64,000 bases of DNA, from assembly GCF_029227915.1 (NCBI RefSeq), contig NC_079880.1:28515501-28579500 (forward strand). The letters run 5' to 3'. The notes beneath the pieces are model-generated. The model ran no database searches. It saw nothing but the letters and a program-made list of their open reading frames with translations, and was not told the origin of the DNA. Every line of letters starts with the position of its first letter. The first letter of the stretch is position 1. Source of the DNA: Hydractinia symbiolongicarpus (taxonomy: Eukaryota > Cnidaria > Hydrozoa > Anthoathecata > Hydractiniidae). A program made the translations under genes and the position numbers. This document shows, one piece after another, positions 47,264 through 59,358 of the stretch.

Positions 47264-49110
47264 CCACTTTCACTAAGCGTCTCATCAAAAATGAAAACAT
47301 TTCTAAAAACTGCAAGTCTCATGCGTTTTAGTGGTGAAAAAATAATTTAAAAAATCGTTCGCGAAATGAGTTTACTCCCTGGGTACTTTCTTTGTATACT
47401 TTTGACTATACGGGCCGAGTCCGGGATTTACTGGAAGTCGCGGGTTTTCGTTTGCCGGCGATTAAACTTCTTTTATTCAGCGTCTCATCAAAAATGAAAA
47501 CATTTTTAAAAACTACAAGTCTCATGGGCTTTAGTGGTGAAATAATAATTAAAAAAATCGTTCGGGAAATGAGTTTACTCCCTGGGTACTTTCTTTGTAT
47601 ACTTTTGACTGTATGGGCCGAGTCCAGGATTTACGGGAAATCGCAAGTTTTCGTTTGCCGGCGATTAAACTTCTTTTATTCAGCGTCTCATCAAAAATGA
47701 AAACATTTTTGTAAACTACAAGTCTCATGCGTTTTAGTGGTGAAAAAATAATTTAAAAATCGTTCGGGAAATGAGTTTACTCCCTGGGTACTTTCTTTGT
47801 ATACTTTTGACTATACGGGCCGAGTCCGGGGTTTACGGGAAATGGCGGGTTTTCGTTTGCCGGCGATTAAACTTCTTTTATTCAGCGTCTCATCAAAAAT
47901 GAAAACATTTTTGAAAACTACAAGTCTCATGCGATTTAGTGGTGAAAAGATAATTTAAAAAATCGTTTTGGAAATTAGTTTACTCACAGGGTACTTTCTT
48001 TGTATACATTCGACTATACGGGCCAAGCCCGGGATTTACGGGAAATCGCGGGTTTTCGTTTGCCGGCGATTAATCCACTTTCATTAAGCGTCTCATCAAA
48101 AATGAAAACATTTTTAAAAACTACAAGTCTCATGGGCTTAAGTGGTGAAATAATAATTTAAAAAATCGTTCGGGAAATGAGTTTCTTCCCTGGGTACTTT
48201 CTTTGTATACTTTTGACTATACGGGCCGAGTCCGGGATTTACGGGAAATCGCGGGTTTTCGTTTGCCGGCGATTAAACCACTTTCACTAAGCGTCTCATC
48301 AAAAATGAAAACATTTCTAAAAACTGCAAGTCTCATGCGTTTTAGTGGTGAAAAAATAATTTAAAAAATCGTTCGGGAAATGAGTTTACTCCCTGGGTAC
48401 TTTCTTTGTATACTTTTGACTATACGGGCCGAGTCCGGGATTTACTGGAAGTCGCGGGTTTTCGTTTGCCGGCGATTAAACTTCTTTTATTCAGCGTCTC
48501 ATCAAAAATGAAAACATTTTTAAAAACTACAAGTCTCATGGGCTTTAGTGGTGAAATAATAATTTAAAAAATCGTTCGGGAAATGAGTTTACTCCCTGGG
48601 TACTTTCTTTGTACACTTTTGACTATACGGGCCGAGTCCAGGATTTACGGGAAATCGCAAGTTTTCGTTTGCCGGCGATTAAACTTCTTTTATTCAGCGT
48701 CTCATTAAAAATGAAAACATTTTTGTAAACTACAAGTCTCATGCGTTTTAGTGGTGAAAAAATAATTTAAAAATCGTTAGGGAAATGAGTTTACTCCCTG
48801 GGTACTTTCTTTGTATACTTTTGACTACACGGGCCGAGTCCGGGGTTTACGGGAAATGGCAGGTTTTCGTTTGCCGGCGATTAAACTTCTTTTATTCAGC
48901 GTCTCATCAAAAATGAAAACATTTTTGAAAACTACAAGTCTCATGCGATTTAGTGGTGAAAAGATAATTTAAAAAATCGTTTTGGAAATTAGTTTACTCA
49001 CAGGGTACTTTCTTTGTATACATTCGACTATACGGGCCAAGCCCGGGACTTACGGGAAATCGCGGGTTTTCGTTTGCCGGCGATTAAACCACTTTCATTA
49101 AGCGTCTCAT
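47264..49110 (+). repeat. 5-monomer tandem duplication with domain I monomers (1,014-bp offset)
   Basis: The unit is B (CACTAAGCG, CTAAAAACTGC), A, D (AATTTAAAAATCG), C (GCGATTTAG) and a B-type monomer. Copy 1 is 47264-48277; its last monomer is a B/A fusion in the window 48088-48113. Copy 2 starts at 48278 and diverges near 49110. The B-A-D-C order and markers are those of block 1 (2234, 2437, 2640, 2842), about 45 kb away. Confidence 0.82.
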
Positions 49111-49290
49111 CAAAAATAAAAACATTTCTGAAAACTACAAGTCTCATGCGTTTTAGTGGTGAAAAAATAATTTAAAAAATCGTTCGGTAAATGAGTTTAC
49201 TCCGTGGGCACCTTCTTTGCATACTTTTGACTATACGGCAGAGTCCGGGATTTACGGGAAATCGCGGGTTTTCGTTTGCCGGCGATTAAA

Positions 49291-51318
49291 CTTCTTTTAT
49301 TCAGCGTCTCATCAAAAATGAAAACATTTTTAAAAACTACAAGTCTCATGGGCTTTAGTGGTGAAATAATAATTTAAAAAATCGTTCGGGAAATGAGTTT
49401 ACTCACTGGGTACTTTCTTTGTATACATTGGACTATACGGGCCGAGTCCGGGGTTTACGGGAAATGGCGGGTTTTCGTTTGCCGGCGATTAAACTTCTTT
49501 TATTCAACGTCTCATCAAAAATGAAAACATTTTTGAAAACTACAAGTCACATGCGTTTTAGTGGTGAAAAGATAATTTAAAAAATCGTTTTGGAAATGAG
49601 TTTACTCACAGGGTAATTTCTTTGTATACATTTGACTATACGGCCAAGCCCGGGATTTACAGGAAATCGCGGGTTTTCGTTTGCCGGCGATTAAACTTCT
49701 TTTATTCAGCGTCTCATCAAAAATGAAAACATTTTTGAAAACTACAAGTCACATGCGTTTTAGTGGTGAAAAAATAATTTAAAAAATCGTTCGGGAAATG
49801 AGTTTACTCCCTGGGTACTTTCTTTTTATACTTTTGACTATACGGGCTGAGTCTGGGGTTTACGGGAAATGGCGGGTTTTCGTTTTCCGGCGATTAAACT
49901 TCTTTTATTCAGCGTCTCATCAAAAATGAAAACATTTTTTAAAACTACAAGTCTCATGGGCTTTAGTGGTGAAATAATAATTTAAAAAATCGTTCGGGAA
50001 ATGAGTTTACTCCCTGGGTACTTTCTTTGTATATATTGGACTATAAGGGCCGAGTCCGGGGTTTACGGGAAATGGCGGGTTTTCGTTTGCCGGCGATTAA
50101 ACTTCTTTTATTCAACGTCTCATCAAAAATGAAAACATTTTTGAAAACTACAAGTCACATGCGTTTTAGTGGTGAAAAGATAATTTAAAAAATCGTTTTG
50201 GAAATGAGTTTACTCACAGGGTAATTTCTTTGTATACATTCGACTATACGGCCAAGCCCGGGATTTACAGGAAATCGCGGGTTTTCGTTTGCCGGCTATT
50301 AAACCACATTCATTAAGCGTCTCATCAAAAATGAAAACATTTCTGAAAACTACAAGTCTCATGGGCTTTAGTGGTGAAATAATAATTTAAAAAATCGTTC
50401 GTGAAATGAGTTTACTCCCTGTGTACTTTCTTTGTATACTTTTGACTATACGGGATGAGTCCGGGATTTACGGGAAATCGCAGGTTTTCGTTTGCCGGCG
50501 ATTAAACTTCTTTTATTCAGCGTCTCAACAAAAATGAAAACATTTTTGTAAACTACAAGTCTCATGCGTTTTAGTGGTGAAAAAATAATTTAAAAAATCG
50601 TTCGGGAAATGAGTTTACTCCCTGGGTACTTTCTTTGTATACTTTTGACTATACGGGCTGAGTCCGGGGTTTACGGGAAATGGCGGGTTTTCGTTTGCCG
50701 GCGATTAAACTTCTTTTATTCAGCGTCTCATCAAAAATGAAAACATTTTTGAAAACTACAAGTCTCATGCGTTTTAGTGGTGAAAAGATAATTTAAAAAA
50801 TCGTTTTGGAAATGAGTTTACTCACAGGGTACTTTCTTTGTATACATTCGACTATACGGGCCAAGCCCGGGATTTACGGGAAATCGCGGGTTTTCGTTTG
50901 CCGGCGATTAAATCACTTTCATTAATCGTCTCATCAAAAATGAAAACATTTCTGAAAACTACAAGTCTCATCCGTTTTAGTGGTGAAAAAATAATTTAAA
51001 AAATCGTTCGGGAAATGAGTTTACTACCTGGGTACCTTCTTTGTATACTTTTGACTATACGGGCCGAGTCCGGGATTTACGGGAAATCGCAGGTTTTCTT
51101 TTGCCGGCGATTAAACTTCTTTTAATCAGCGTCTCATAAAAAAGGAAAACATTTTTAAAAACTACAAGACTCATGGGCTTTAGTGGTGAAATAATAATTT
51201 AAAAAAGCGTTCGGGAAATGAGTTTACTCCCTGGGTACTTTCTTTGTATACTTTTGACTATACGGGCCGAGTCCGGGATTTACGGGAAATCGCGGGTTTT
51301 CGTTTGCCGGCAATTAAA
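49291..51318 (+). repeat. Dispersed 2.0-kb segment, copy 3, one monomer shorter
   Basis: Monomers: A with CATTGGACTA (49291), C (49494), a C/D hybrid (about 49696: GTCACATGCG followed by GAAAAAATAA), A (49899), C (50102), B/A, D, C, B, A. Compared with copies 1 and 2 the first B/A monomer is missing and C is fused to D, a one-monomer deletion. It shares ACTATAAGGG (50040) with copy 2, so copies 2 and 3 are the closer pair. Confidence 0.8.
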
Positions 51319-54223
51319 CCACTTTCACTAAGCGTCTCATCAAAAATGAAAACATTTCTGAAAACTACAAGTCTCATGCGTTTTAGTGGTGAAAAAATAA
51401 TTTAAAAAATCGTACGGGAAATGAGTTTACACCCTGGGTACTTTCTTTGTATACTTTTGACTATACGGGACAAGTCTGGGATTTACGGGAAGTCGCGGGT
51501 TTTCGTTTGCCGGCGAATAAACTTCTTTTATTCAGCGTCTCATTAAAAATGAAAACATTTTTAAAAACTATAAGTGTCATGGGCTTTAGTGGTGAAAAAA
51601 TAATTTAAAAAATCGTTCGGGAAATGAGTTTACTCCCTGGGTACTTTCTTTGTATACTTTTGACTATACGGGCCGAGTCCGGGATTTACTGGAAGTCGCG
51701 GGTTTTCGTTTGCCGGCGATTAAACTTCTTTTATTCAGCGTCTCATCAAAAATGAAAACATTTTTAAAAACTACAAGTCTCATGGGCTTTAGTGGTGAAA
51801 TAATAATTTAAAAAATCGTTCGGGAAATGAGTTTACTCCCTGGGTACTTTCTTTGTATACTTTTGACTGTACGGGCCGAGTCCAGGATTTACGGGAAATC
51901 GCAAGTTTTCGTTTGCCGGCGATTAAACTTCTTTTATTCAGCGTCTCATCAAAAATGAAAACATTTTTGTAAACTACAAGTCTCATGCGTTTTAGAGGTG
52001 AAAAAATAATTTAAAAATCGTTCGGGAAATGAGTTTACTCCCTGGGTACTTTCTTTGTATACTTTTGACTATACGGGCCGAGTCCGGGGTTTACGGGAAA
52101 TGGCGGGTTTTCGTTTGCCGGCGATTAAACTTCTTTTATTCAGCGTCTCATCAAAATTGAAAACATTTTTGAAAACTACAAGTCTCATGCGGTTTAGTGG
52201 TGAAAAGATAATTTAAAAAATCGTTTTGGAAATTAGTTTACTCACAGGGTACTTTCTTTGTATACATTCGACTATACGGGCCAAGCCCGGGACTTACGGG
52301 AAATCGCGGGTTTTCGTTTGCCGGCGATTAAACCACTTTCATTAAGCGTCTCATCAAAAATAAAAACATTTCTGAAAACTACAAGTCTCATGCGTTTTAG
52401 TGGTGAAAAAATAATTTAAAAAATCGTTCGGTAAATGAGTTTACTCCCTGGGCACCTTCTTTGCATACTTTTGACTAAACGGGCCGAGTCCGGGGTTTAC
52501 GGGAAATCGCGGGTTTTCGTTTGCCGGCGATTAAACTTCTTTTATTCAGCGTCTCATCAAAAATGAAAACATTTTTGAAAACTACAAGTCTCATGCGTTT
52601 TAGTGGTGAAAAGATAATTTAAAAAATCGTTTTGGAAGTAAGTTTACTCACAGGGTACTTTCTTTGTATGCATTCGACTATACGGGCCAAGCCCGGGATT
52701 TACGGGAAATCGCGGGTTTTCGTTTGCCGGCGATTAAACCACTTTCATTAAGCGTCTCATCAAAAATGAAAACATTTCTGAAAACTAAAAGTCTCATGCG
52801 TTTTAGTGGTGAAAAAATAATTTAAAAAATCGTTTGGGAAATGAGTTTACTTCCTGGGTACTTTCTTTGTATACTTTTGACTATACGGGCCGAGTCCGGG
52901 GTTTACGGGAAATGGCGGGTTTTCGTTTGCCGGCGATTAAAGTTCTTTTATTCAGCGTCTCATCAAAAATGATAACATTTTTGAAAACTACAAGTCTCAT
53001 GCGATTTAGTGGTGAAAAGATAATTTAAAAAATCGTTTTGGAAATGAGTTTACTCCCTGGGTACTTTCTTTGTATACATTTGACTATACGGGCCGAGTCC
53101 GGGGTTTACGGGAAATGGCGGGTTTTCGTTTGCCGGCGATTAAAGTTCTTTTATTCAGCGTCTCATCAAAAATGATAACATTTTTGTAAACTACAAGTCT
53201 CATGCGGTTTAGTGGTGAAAAGATAATTTAAAAAATCGTTTTGGAAATTAGTTTACTCACAGGGTACTTTCTTTGTATACATTCGACTATACGGGCCAAG
53301 CCCGGGACTTACGGGAAATCGCGGGTTTTCGTTTGCCGGCGATTAAACCACTTTCATTAAGCGTCTCATCAAAAATAAAAACATTTCTGAAAACTACAAG
53401 TCTCATGCGTTTTAGTGGTGAAAAAATAATTTAAAAAATCGTTCGGTAAATGAGTTTACTCCCTGGGCACCTTCTTTGCATACTTTTGACTAAACGGGCC
53501 GAGTCCGGGGTTTACGGGAAATCGCGGGTTTTCGTTTGCCGGCGATTAAACTTCTTTTATTCAGCGTCTCATCAAAAATGAAAACATTTTTGAAAACTAC
53601 AAGTCTCATGCGTTTTAGTGGTGAAAAGATAATTTAAAAAATCGTTTTGGAAGTAAGTTTACTCACAGGGTACTTTCTTTGTATGCATTCGACTATACGG
53701 GCCAAGCCCGGGATTTACGGGAAATCGCGGGTTTTCGTTTGCCGGCGATTAAACCACTTTCATTAAGCGTCTCATCAAAAATGAAAACATTTCTGAAAAC
53801 TAAAAGTCTCATGCGTGTTAGTGGTGAAAAAATAATTTAAAAAATCGTTCGAGAAATGAGTTTACTCCCTGGGTACCTTCTTTGTATACTTTTGACTATA
53901 CGGGCCGAGTCCGGGATTTACGGGAAATCGCGGGTTTTCTTTTGCCAGCGATTAAACTTCTTTTATTCAGCGTCTCATCAAAAATGAAAACATTTTTAAA
54001 AACTACAAGTCTCATGGGCTTTAGTGGTGAAATAATAATTTAAAAAATCGTTCGGGAAATGAGTTTACTCCCTGGGTACTTTCTTTGTATACATTTGACT
54101 ATACGGGCCGAGTCCGGGGTTTACGGGAAATGGCGGGTTTTCGTTTGCCGGCGATTAAAGTTCTTTTATTCAGCGTCTCATCAAAAATGATAACATTTTT
54201 GTAAACTACAAGTCTCATGCGTT

Positions 54224-56285
54224 TTAGTGGTGAAAAAATAATTTAAAAAATCGTTTGGGAAATGAGTTTACTTCCTGGGTACTTTCTTTGTATACTTTTG
54301 ACTATACGGGCCGAGTCCGGGGTTTACGGGAAATGGCGGGTTTTCGTTTGCCGGCGATTAAAGTTCTTTTATTCAGCGTCTCATCAAAAATGATAACATT
54401 TTTGAAAACTACAAGTCTCATGCGATTTAGTGGTGAAAAGATAATTTAAAAAATCGTTTTGGAAATTAGTTTACTCACAGGGTACTTTCTTTGTATACAT
54501 TCGACTATACGGGCCAAGCCCGGGACTTACGGGAAATCGCGGGTTTTCGTTTGCCGGCGATTAAACCACTTTCATTAAGCGTCTCATCAAAAATAAAAAC
54601 ATTTCTGAAAACTACAAGTCTCATGCGTTTTAGTGGTGAAAAAATAATTTAAAAAATCGTTCGGTAAATGAGTTTACTCCCTGGGCACCTTCTTTGCATA
54701 CTTTTGACTAAACGGGCCGAGTCCGGGATTTACGGGAAATCGCGGCTTTTCTTTTGCCGGCAATTAAACTTCTTTTATTCAGCGTCTCATCAAAAATGAA
54801 AACATTTTTAAAAACTACAAGTCTCATGGGCTTTAGTGGTGAAATAATAATTTAAAAAATCGTTCGGGAAAGGACTTTACTCCCTGGGTACTTTCTTTGT
54901 ATACTTTTGACTATACGGTCTGAGTCCGGGATTTACGGGAAATCGCGGGTTTTCGTTTGCCGGCGATTAAACTTCTTTTATTCAGCGTCTCATCAAAAAT
55001 GAAAACATTTTTGAAAACTACAAGTCTCATGCGTTTTAGTGGTGAAAAGATAATTTAAAAAATCGTTTTGGAAGTAAGTTTACTCACAGGGTACTTTCTT
55101 TGTATGCATTCGACTATACGGGCCAAGCCCGGGATTTACGGGAAATCGCGGGTTTTCGTTTGCCGGCGATTAAACCGCTTTCATTAAGCGTCTCATCAAA
55201 AATGAAAACATTTCTGAAAACTAAAAGTCTCATGCGTGTTAGTGGTGAAAAAATAATTTAAAAAATCGTTTGGGAAATGAGTTTACTTCCTGGGTACTTT
55301 CTTTGTATACTTTTGACTATACGGGCCGAGTCCGGGGTTTACGGGAAATGGCGGGTTTTCGTTTGCCGGCGATTAAAGTTCTTTTATTCAGCGTCTCATC
55401 AAAAATGATAACATTTTTGAAAACTACAAGTCTCATGCGATTTAGTGGTGAAAAGATAATTTAAAAAATCGTTTTGGAAATTAGTTTACTCACAGGGTAC
55501 TTTCTTTGTATACATTCGACTATACGGGCCAAGCCCGGGACTTACGGGAAATCGCGGGTTTTCGTTTGCCGGCGATTAAACCACTTTCATTAAGCGTCTC
55601 ATCAAAAATAAAAACATTTCTGAAAACTACAAGTCTCATGCGTTTTAGTGGTGAAAAAATAATTTAAAAAATCGTTCGGTAAATGAGTTTACTCCCTGGG
55701 CACCTTCTTTGCATACTTTTGACTAAACGGGCCGAGTCCGGGATTTACGGGAAATCGCGGCTTTTCTTTTGCCGGCAATTAAACTTCTTTTATTCAGCGT
55801 CTCATCAAAAATGAAAACATTTTTAAAAACTACAAGTCTCATGGGCTTTAGTGGTGAAATAATAATTTAAAAAATCGTTCGGGAAATGACTTTACTCCCT
55901 GGGTACTTTCTTTGTATACTTTTGACTATACGGTCTGAGTCCGGGATTTACGGGAAATCGCGGGTTTTCGTTTGCCGGCGATTAAACTTCTTTTATTCAG
56001 CGTCTCATCAAAAATGAAAACATTTTTGAAAACTACAAGTCTCATGCGTTTTAGTGGTGAAAAGATAATTTAAAAAATCGTTTTGGAAGTAAGTTTACTC
56101 ACAGGGTACTTTCTTTGTATGCATTCGACTATACGGGCCAAGCCCGGGATTTACGGGAAATCGCGGGTTTTCGTTTGCCGGCGATTAAACCGCTTTCATT
56201 AAGCGTCTCATCAAAAATGAAAACATTTCTGAAAACTAAAAGTCTCATGCGTGTTAGTGGTGAAAAAATAATTTAAAAAATCGTT
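54224..56285 (+). repeat. 5-monomer tandem duplication (1,015 bp)
   Basis: 54224-55270 matches 55239-56285 at an offset of exactly 1,015. Shared markers include GCATACTTTTGACTAAACGG, GCGGCTTTTCTTTTG and TACGGTCTGAG. A visible difference is GGGAAAGGAC versus GGGAAATGAC (about 54868 and 55883). The joining monomer starts as class B with GCGTGTTAG and continues as D with TTTGGG, so it is chimeric. Confidence 0.85.
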
Positions 56286-58664
56286 CGGGAAATGAGTTTA
56301 CTCCCTGGGTACCTTCTTTGTATACTTTTGACTATACGGGCCGAGTCCGGGATTTACGGGAAATCGCGGGTTTTCTTTTGCCAGCGATTAAACTTCTTTT
56401 ATTCAGCGTCTCATCAAAAATGAAAACATTTTTAAAAACTACCAGTCTCATGGGCTTTAGTGGTGAAATAATAATTTAAAAAATCGTTCGGGAAATGAGT
56501 TTACTCCCTGGGTACTTTCTTTGTATACATTTGACTATACGGGCCGAGTCCGAGGTTTACGGGAAATGGCGGGTTTTCGTTTGCCGGCGATTAAAGTTCC
56601 TTTATTCAGCGTCTCATCAAAAATGATAACATTTTTGAAAACTACAAGTCTCATGCGTTTTAGTGGTGAAACGATAATTTAAAAAATTGTTTTGGAAATG
56701 AGTTTACTCCCTGGGTACCTTCTTTGTATACTTTTGACTATACGGGCAGAGTCTTGGATTTACGGGAAGTCGCGGGTTTTCGTTTGCCGGCGATTAAACT
56801 TCTTTTATTCAGCGTCTCATCAAAAATGAAAACATTTTTAAAAATTACAAGTCTCATGGGCTTTAGTGGTGAAATAATAATTTAAAAAATCGTTCGGAAA
56901 ATGAGTTTACTCCCTGGGTACTTTCTTTGTATACTTTTGATTATACGGGCCTAGTCCGGGATTTACGGGAAATCGCAGGTTTACGTTTGCCGGCGATTAA
57001 ACTTCTTTTATTCAGCGTCTCATCAAAAATGAAAACATTTTTGTAAACTACAAGTCTCATGCGTTTTAGTGGTGAAAAAATAATTTAAAAAATCGTTTGG
57101 GAAATGAGTTTACTTCCTGGGTACTTTCTTTGTATACTTTTGACTATACGGGCCGAGTCCGGGGTTTACGGGAAATGGCGGGTTTTCGTTTGCCGGCGAT
57201 TAAAGTTCTTTTATTCAGCGTCTCATCAAAAATGATAACATTTTTGAAAACTACAAGTCTCATGCGTTTTAGTGGTGAAACGATAATTTAAAAAATCGTT
57301 TTGGAAATGATTTTACTCACAGGGTACTTTCTTTGTATATTTTCGACTATACGGGCCAAGCCCGGGATTTACGGGAAATCGCGGGTTTTCGTGTGCCGAC
57401 GATTAAACCACTTTCATTTAGCGTCTCATCAAAAATGAAAACAAATCTGAAAACTACAAGTCTCATGCGTTTTAGTTGTGAGAAAAGAATTTAAAAAATC
57501 GTTCGGGAAATGAGTTTACTCCCTGGGTACCTTCTTTGTATACTTTTGACTATACGGGCAGAGTCTGGGATTTACGGGAAGTCGCGGGTTTTCGTTTGCC
57601 GGCGATTAAACTTCTTTTATTCAGCGTCTCATCAAAAATGAAAAAATTTTTAAAAATTACAAGTCTCATGGGCTTTAGTGGTGAAATAATAATTTAAAAA
57701 ATCGTTCGGAAAATGAGTTTACTTCCTGGGTACTTTCTTTGTATACGTTTGATTATACGGGCCGAGTCCGGGATTTACGGGAAATCGCAGGTTTTCATTT
57801 GCCGGCGATTAAACTTCTTTTATTCAGCGTCTCATCAAAAATGAAAACATTTTTGTAAACTACAAGTCTCATGCGTTTTAGTGGTGAAAAAATAATTTAA
57901 AAAATTGTTTGGGAAATGAGTTTACTTCCTGGGTATTTTCTTTGTATACTTTTGACTATACGGGCCGAGTCCGGGGTTTACGGGGAATGGCGGGTTTTCG
58001 TTTGCCGGCGATTAAAGTTCTTTTATTCAGCGTCTCATCAAAAGTGATAACATTTTTGAAAACTACAAGTCTCATGCGTTTTAGTGGTGAAACGATAATT
58101 TAAAAATACGTTTTGGAAATGAGTTTACTCACAGGGTACTTTCTTTGTATATTTTCGACTATACGGGCTAAGCCCGGGATTTACGGGAAATCGCGGGTTT
58201 TCGTTTGCCGGCGATTAAACCACTTTCATTTAGCGTCTCATCAAAAATGAAAACATTTCTGAAAACTACAAGTCTCATGCGTTTTAGTGGTGAAAAAATA
58301 ATTTAAAAAATCGTTCGGGAAATGAGTTTACTCCCTGGGTACCTTCTTTGTCTACTTTTGACTATACGGGCAGAGTCCGGGATTTACGGGAAATCGCGGG
58401 TTTTCTTTTGCCGGCGATTAAACTTCTTTTAATCAGCGTCTCATCAAAAATGAAAACATTTTTAAAAACTACAAGACTCATGGGCTTTAGTGGTAAAATA
58501 ATAATTTAAAAAAACGTTCAGGAAATGAGTTTACTCCCTGGGTACTTGCTTTGTATACTTTTGACTATACGGGCCGAGTCCGGGATTTACGGGAAATCGC
58601 GGGTTTTCGTTTGCCGGCGATTAAACCACTTTCGTTAAGCGTCTCATCAAAAATGAAAACATTT
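55908..58664 (+). repeat. 2.76-kb segment repeated at 3,451-bp offset, copy 1
   Basis: It matches 59359-62115 with very few differences, including rare markers such as TACGGTCTGAG, AGTCTTGGATTTACGG, GGGCCTAGTCCGG, CGTGTGCCGACG, ATGAAAAAATTTT, TGTCTACTTTTG and GGGTACTTGC. The offset of 3,451 equals exactly 17 monomers of 203. Confidence 0.87.
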
Positions 58665-59358
58665 CTGAAAACTACAAGTCTCATGCGTTTTAGTGGTGAA
58701 AAAATAATTTAAAAAATCATTCGGGAAATGACTTTATTCCCTGGGTACCTTCTTTGTATACTTTTGACTATACGGGCAGAGTCTGGGATTTACGGGAAGT
58801 CGCGGGTTTTCGTTTGCTGGCGATTAAACTTGTTTTTTTCAGCGTCTCATCAAAAATGAAAACATTTTTAAAAATTACAAGTCTCATGGGCTTTAGTGGT
58901 GAAATAATAATTTAAAAAATCGTTCGGGAAATGAGTTTACTCCCTGGGTACTTTCTTTGTATACTTTTGACTATACGGGCCGAGTCCGGGATTTACGGGA
59001 AATCGCGGGTTTTCGTTTGCCGGCGATTAAACCACTTTCACTAAGCGTCTCATCAAGAATGAAAACATTTCTGAAAACTACAAGTCTCATGCGTTTTAGT
59101 GGTGAAACGATAATTTAAAAAATCGTTTTGGAAATGAGTTTACTCACAGGGTACTTTCTTTGTATATTTTCGACTATACGGGCCAAGCCCGGGATTTACG
59201 GGAAATCGCGGGTTTTCGTGTGCCGACGATTAAACCACTTTCATTTAGCGTCTCATCAAAAATGAAAACAAATCTGAAAACTACAAGTCTCATGCGTTTT
59301 AGTTGTGAGAAAAGAATTTAAAAAATCGTTCGGGAAATGAGTTTACTCCCTGGGTACC

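Larger units (their letters stand above)
37326..52535 (+). repeat. Domain III: mosaic with ATTGGACTA / CACATGCG monomers
   Basis: This region is marked by A monomers with CATTGGACTA or TATTGGACTA, C monomers with ATTCAACGTCTC, GTCACATGCG, GGGTAATTTC and TACGGCCAAG, and B/A hybrids with GGCTATTAAACCACATTC. These alternate with segments in the order A-B-A-D-C that keep domain I markers (CACTAAGCG with CTAAAAACTGC; AATTTAAAAATCG), for example near 42803, 47264 and 48278. It also contains C monomers with a two-base deletion (CTCTTTGGTACTTTC, about 42307 and 46768). There is no gene and no non-satellite insertion. Confidence 0.8.

Noticed and set aside
47392-47700. 102-codon open frame, variant of the above
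   Set aside because: It is extended only because the A monomer has ATAATTAAAAAAATCG instead of ATAATTTAAAAAATCG. It is not a gene.
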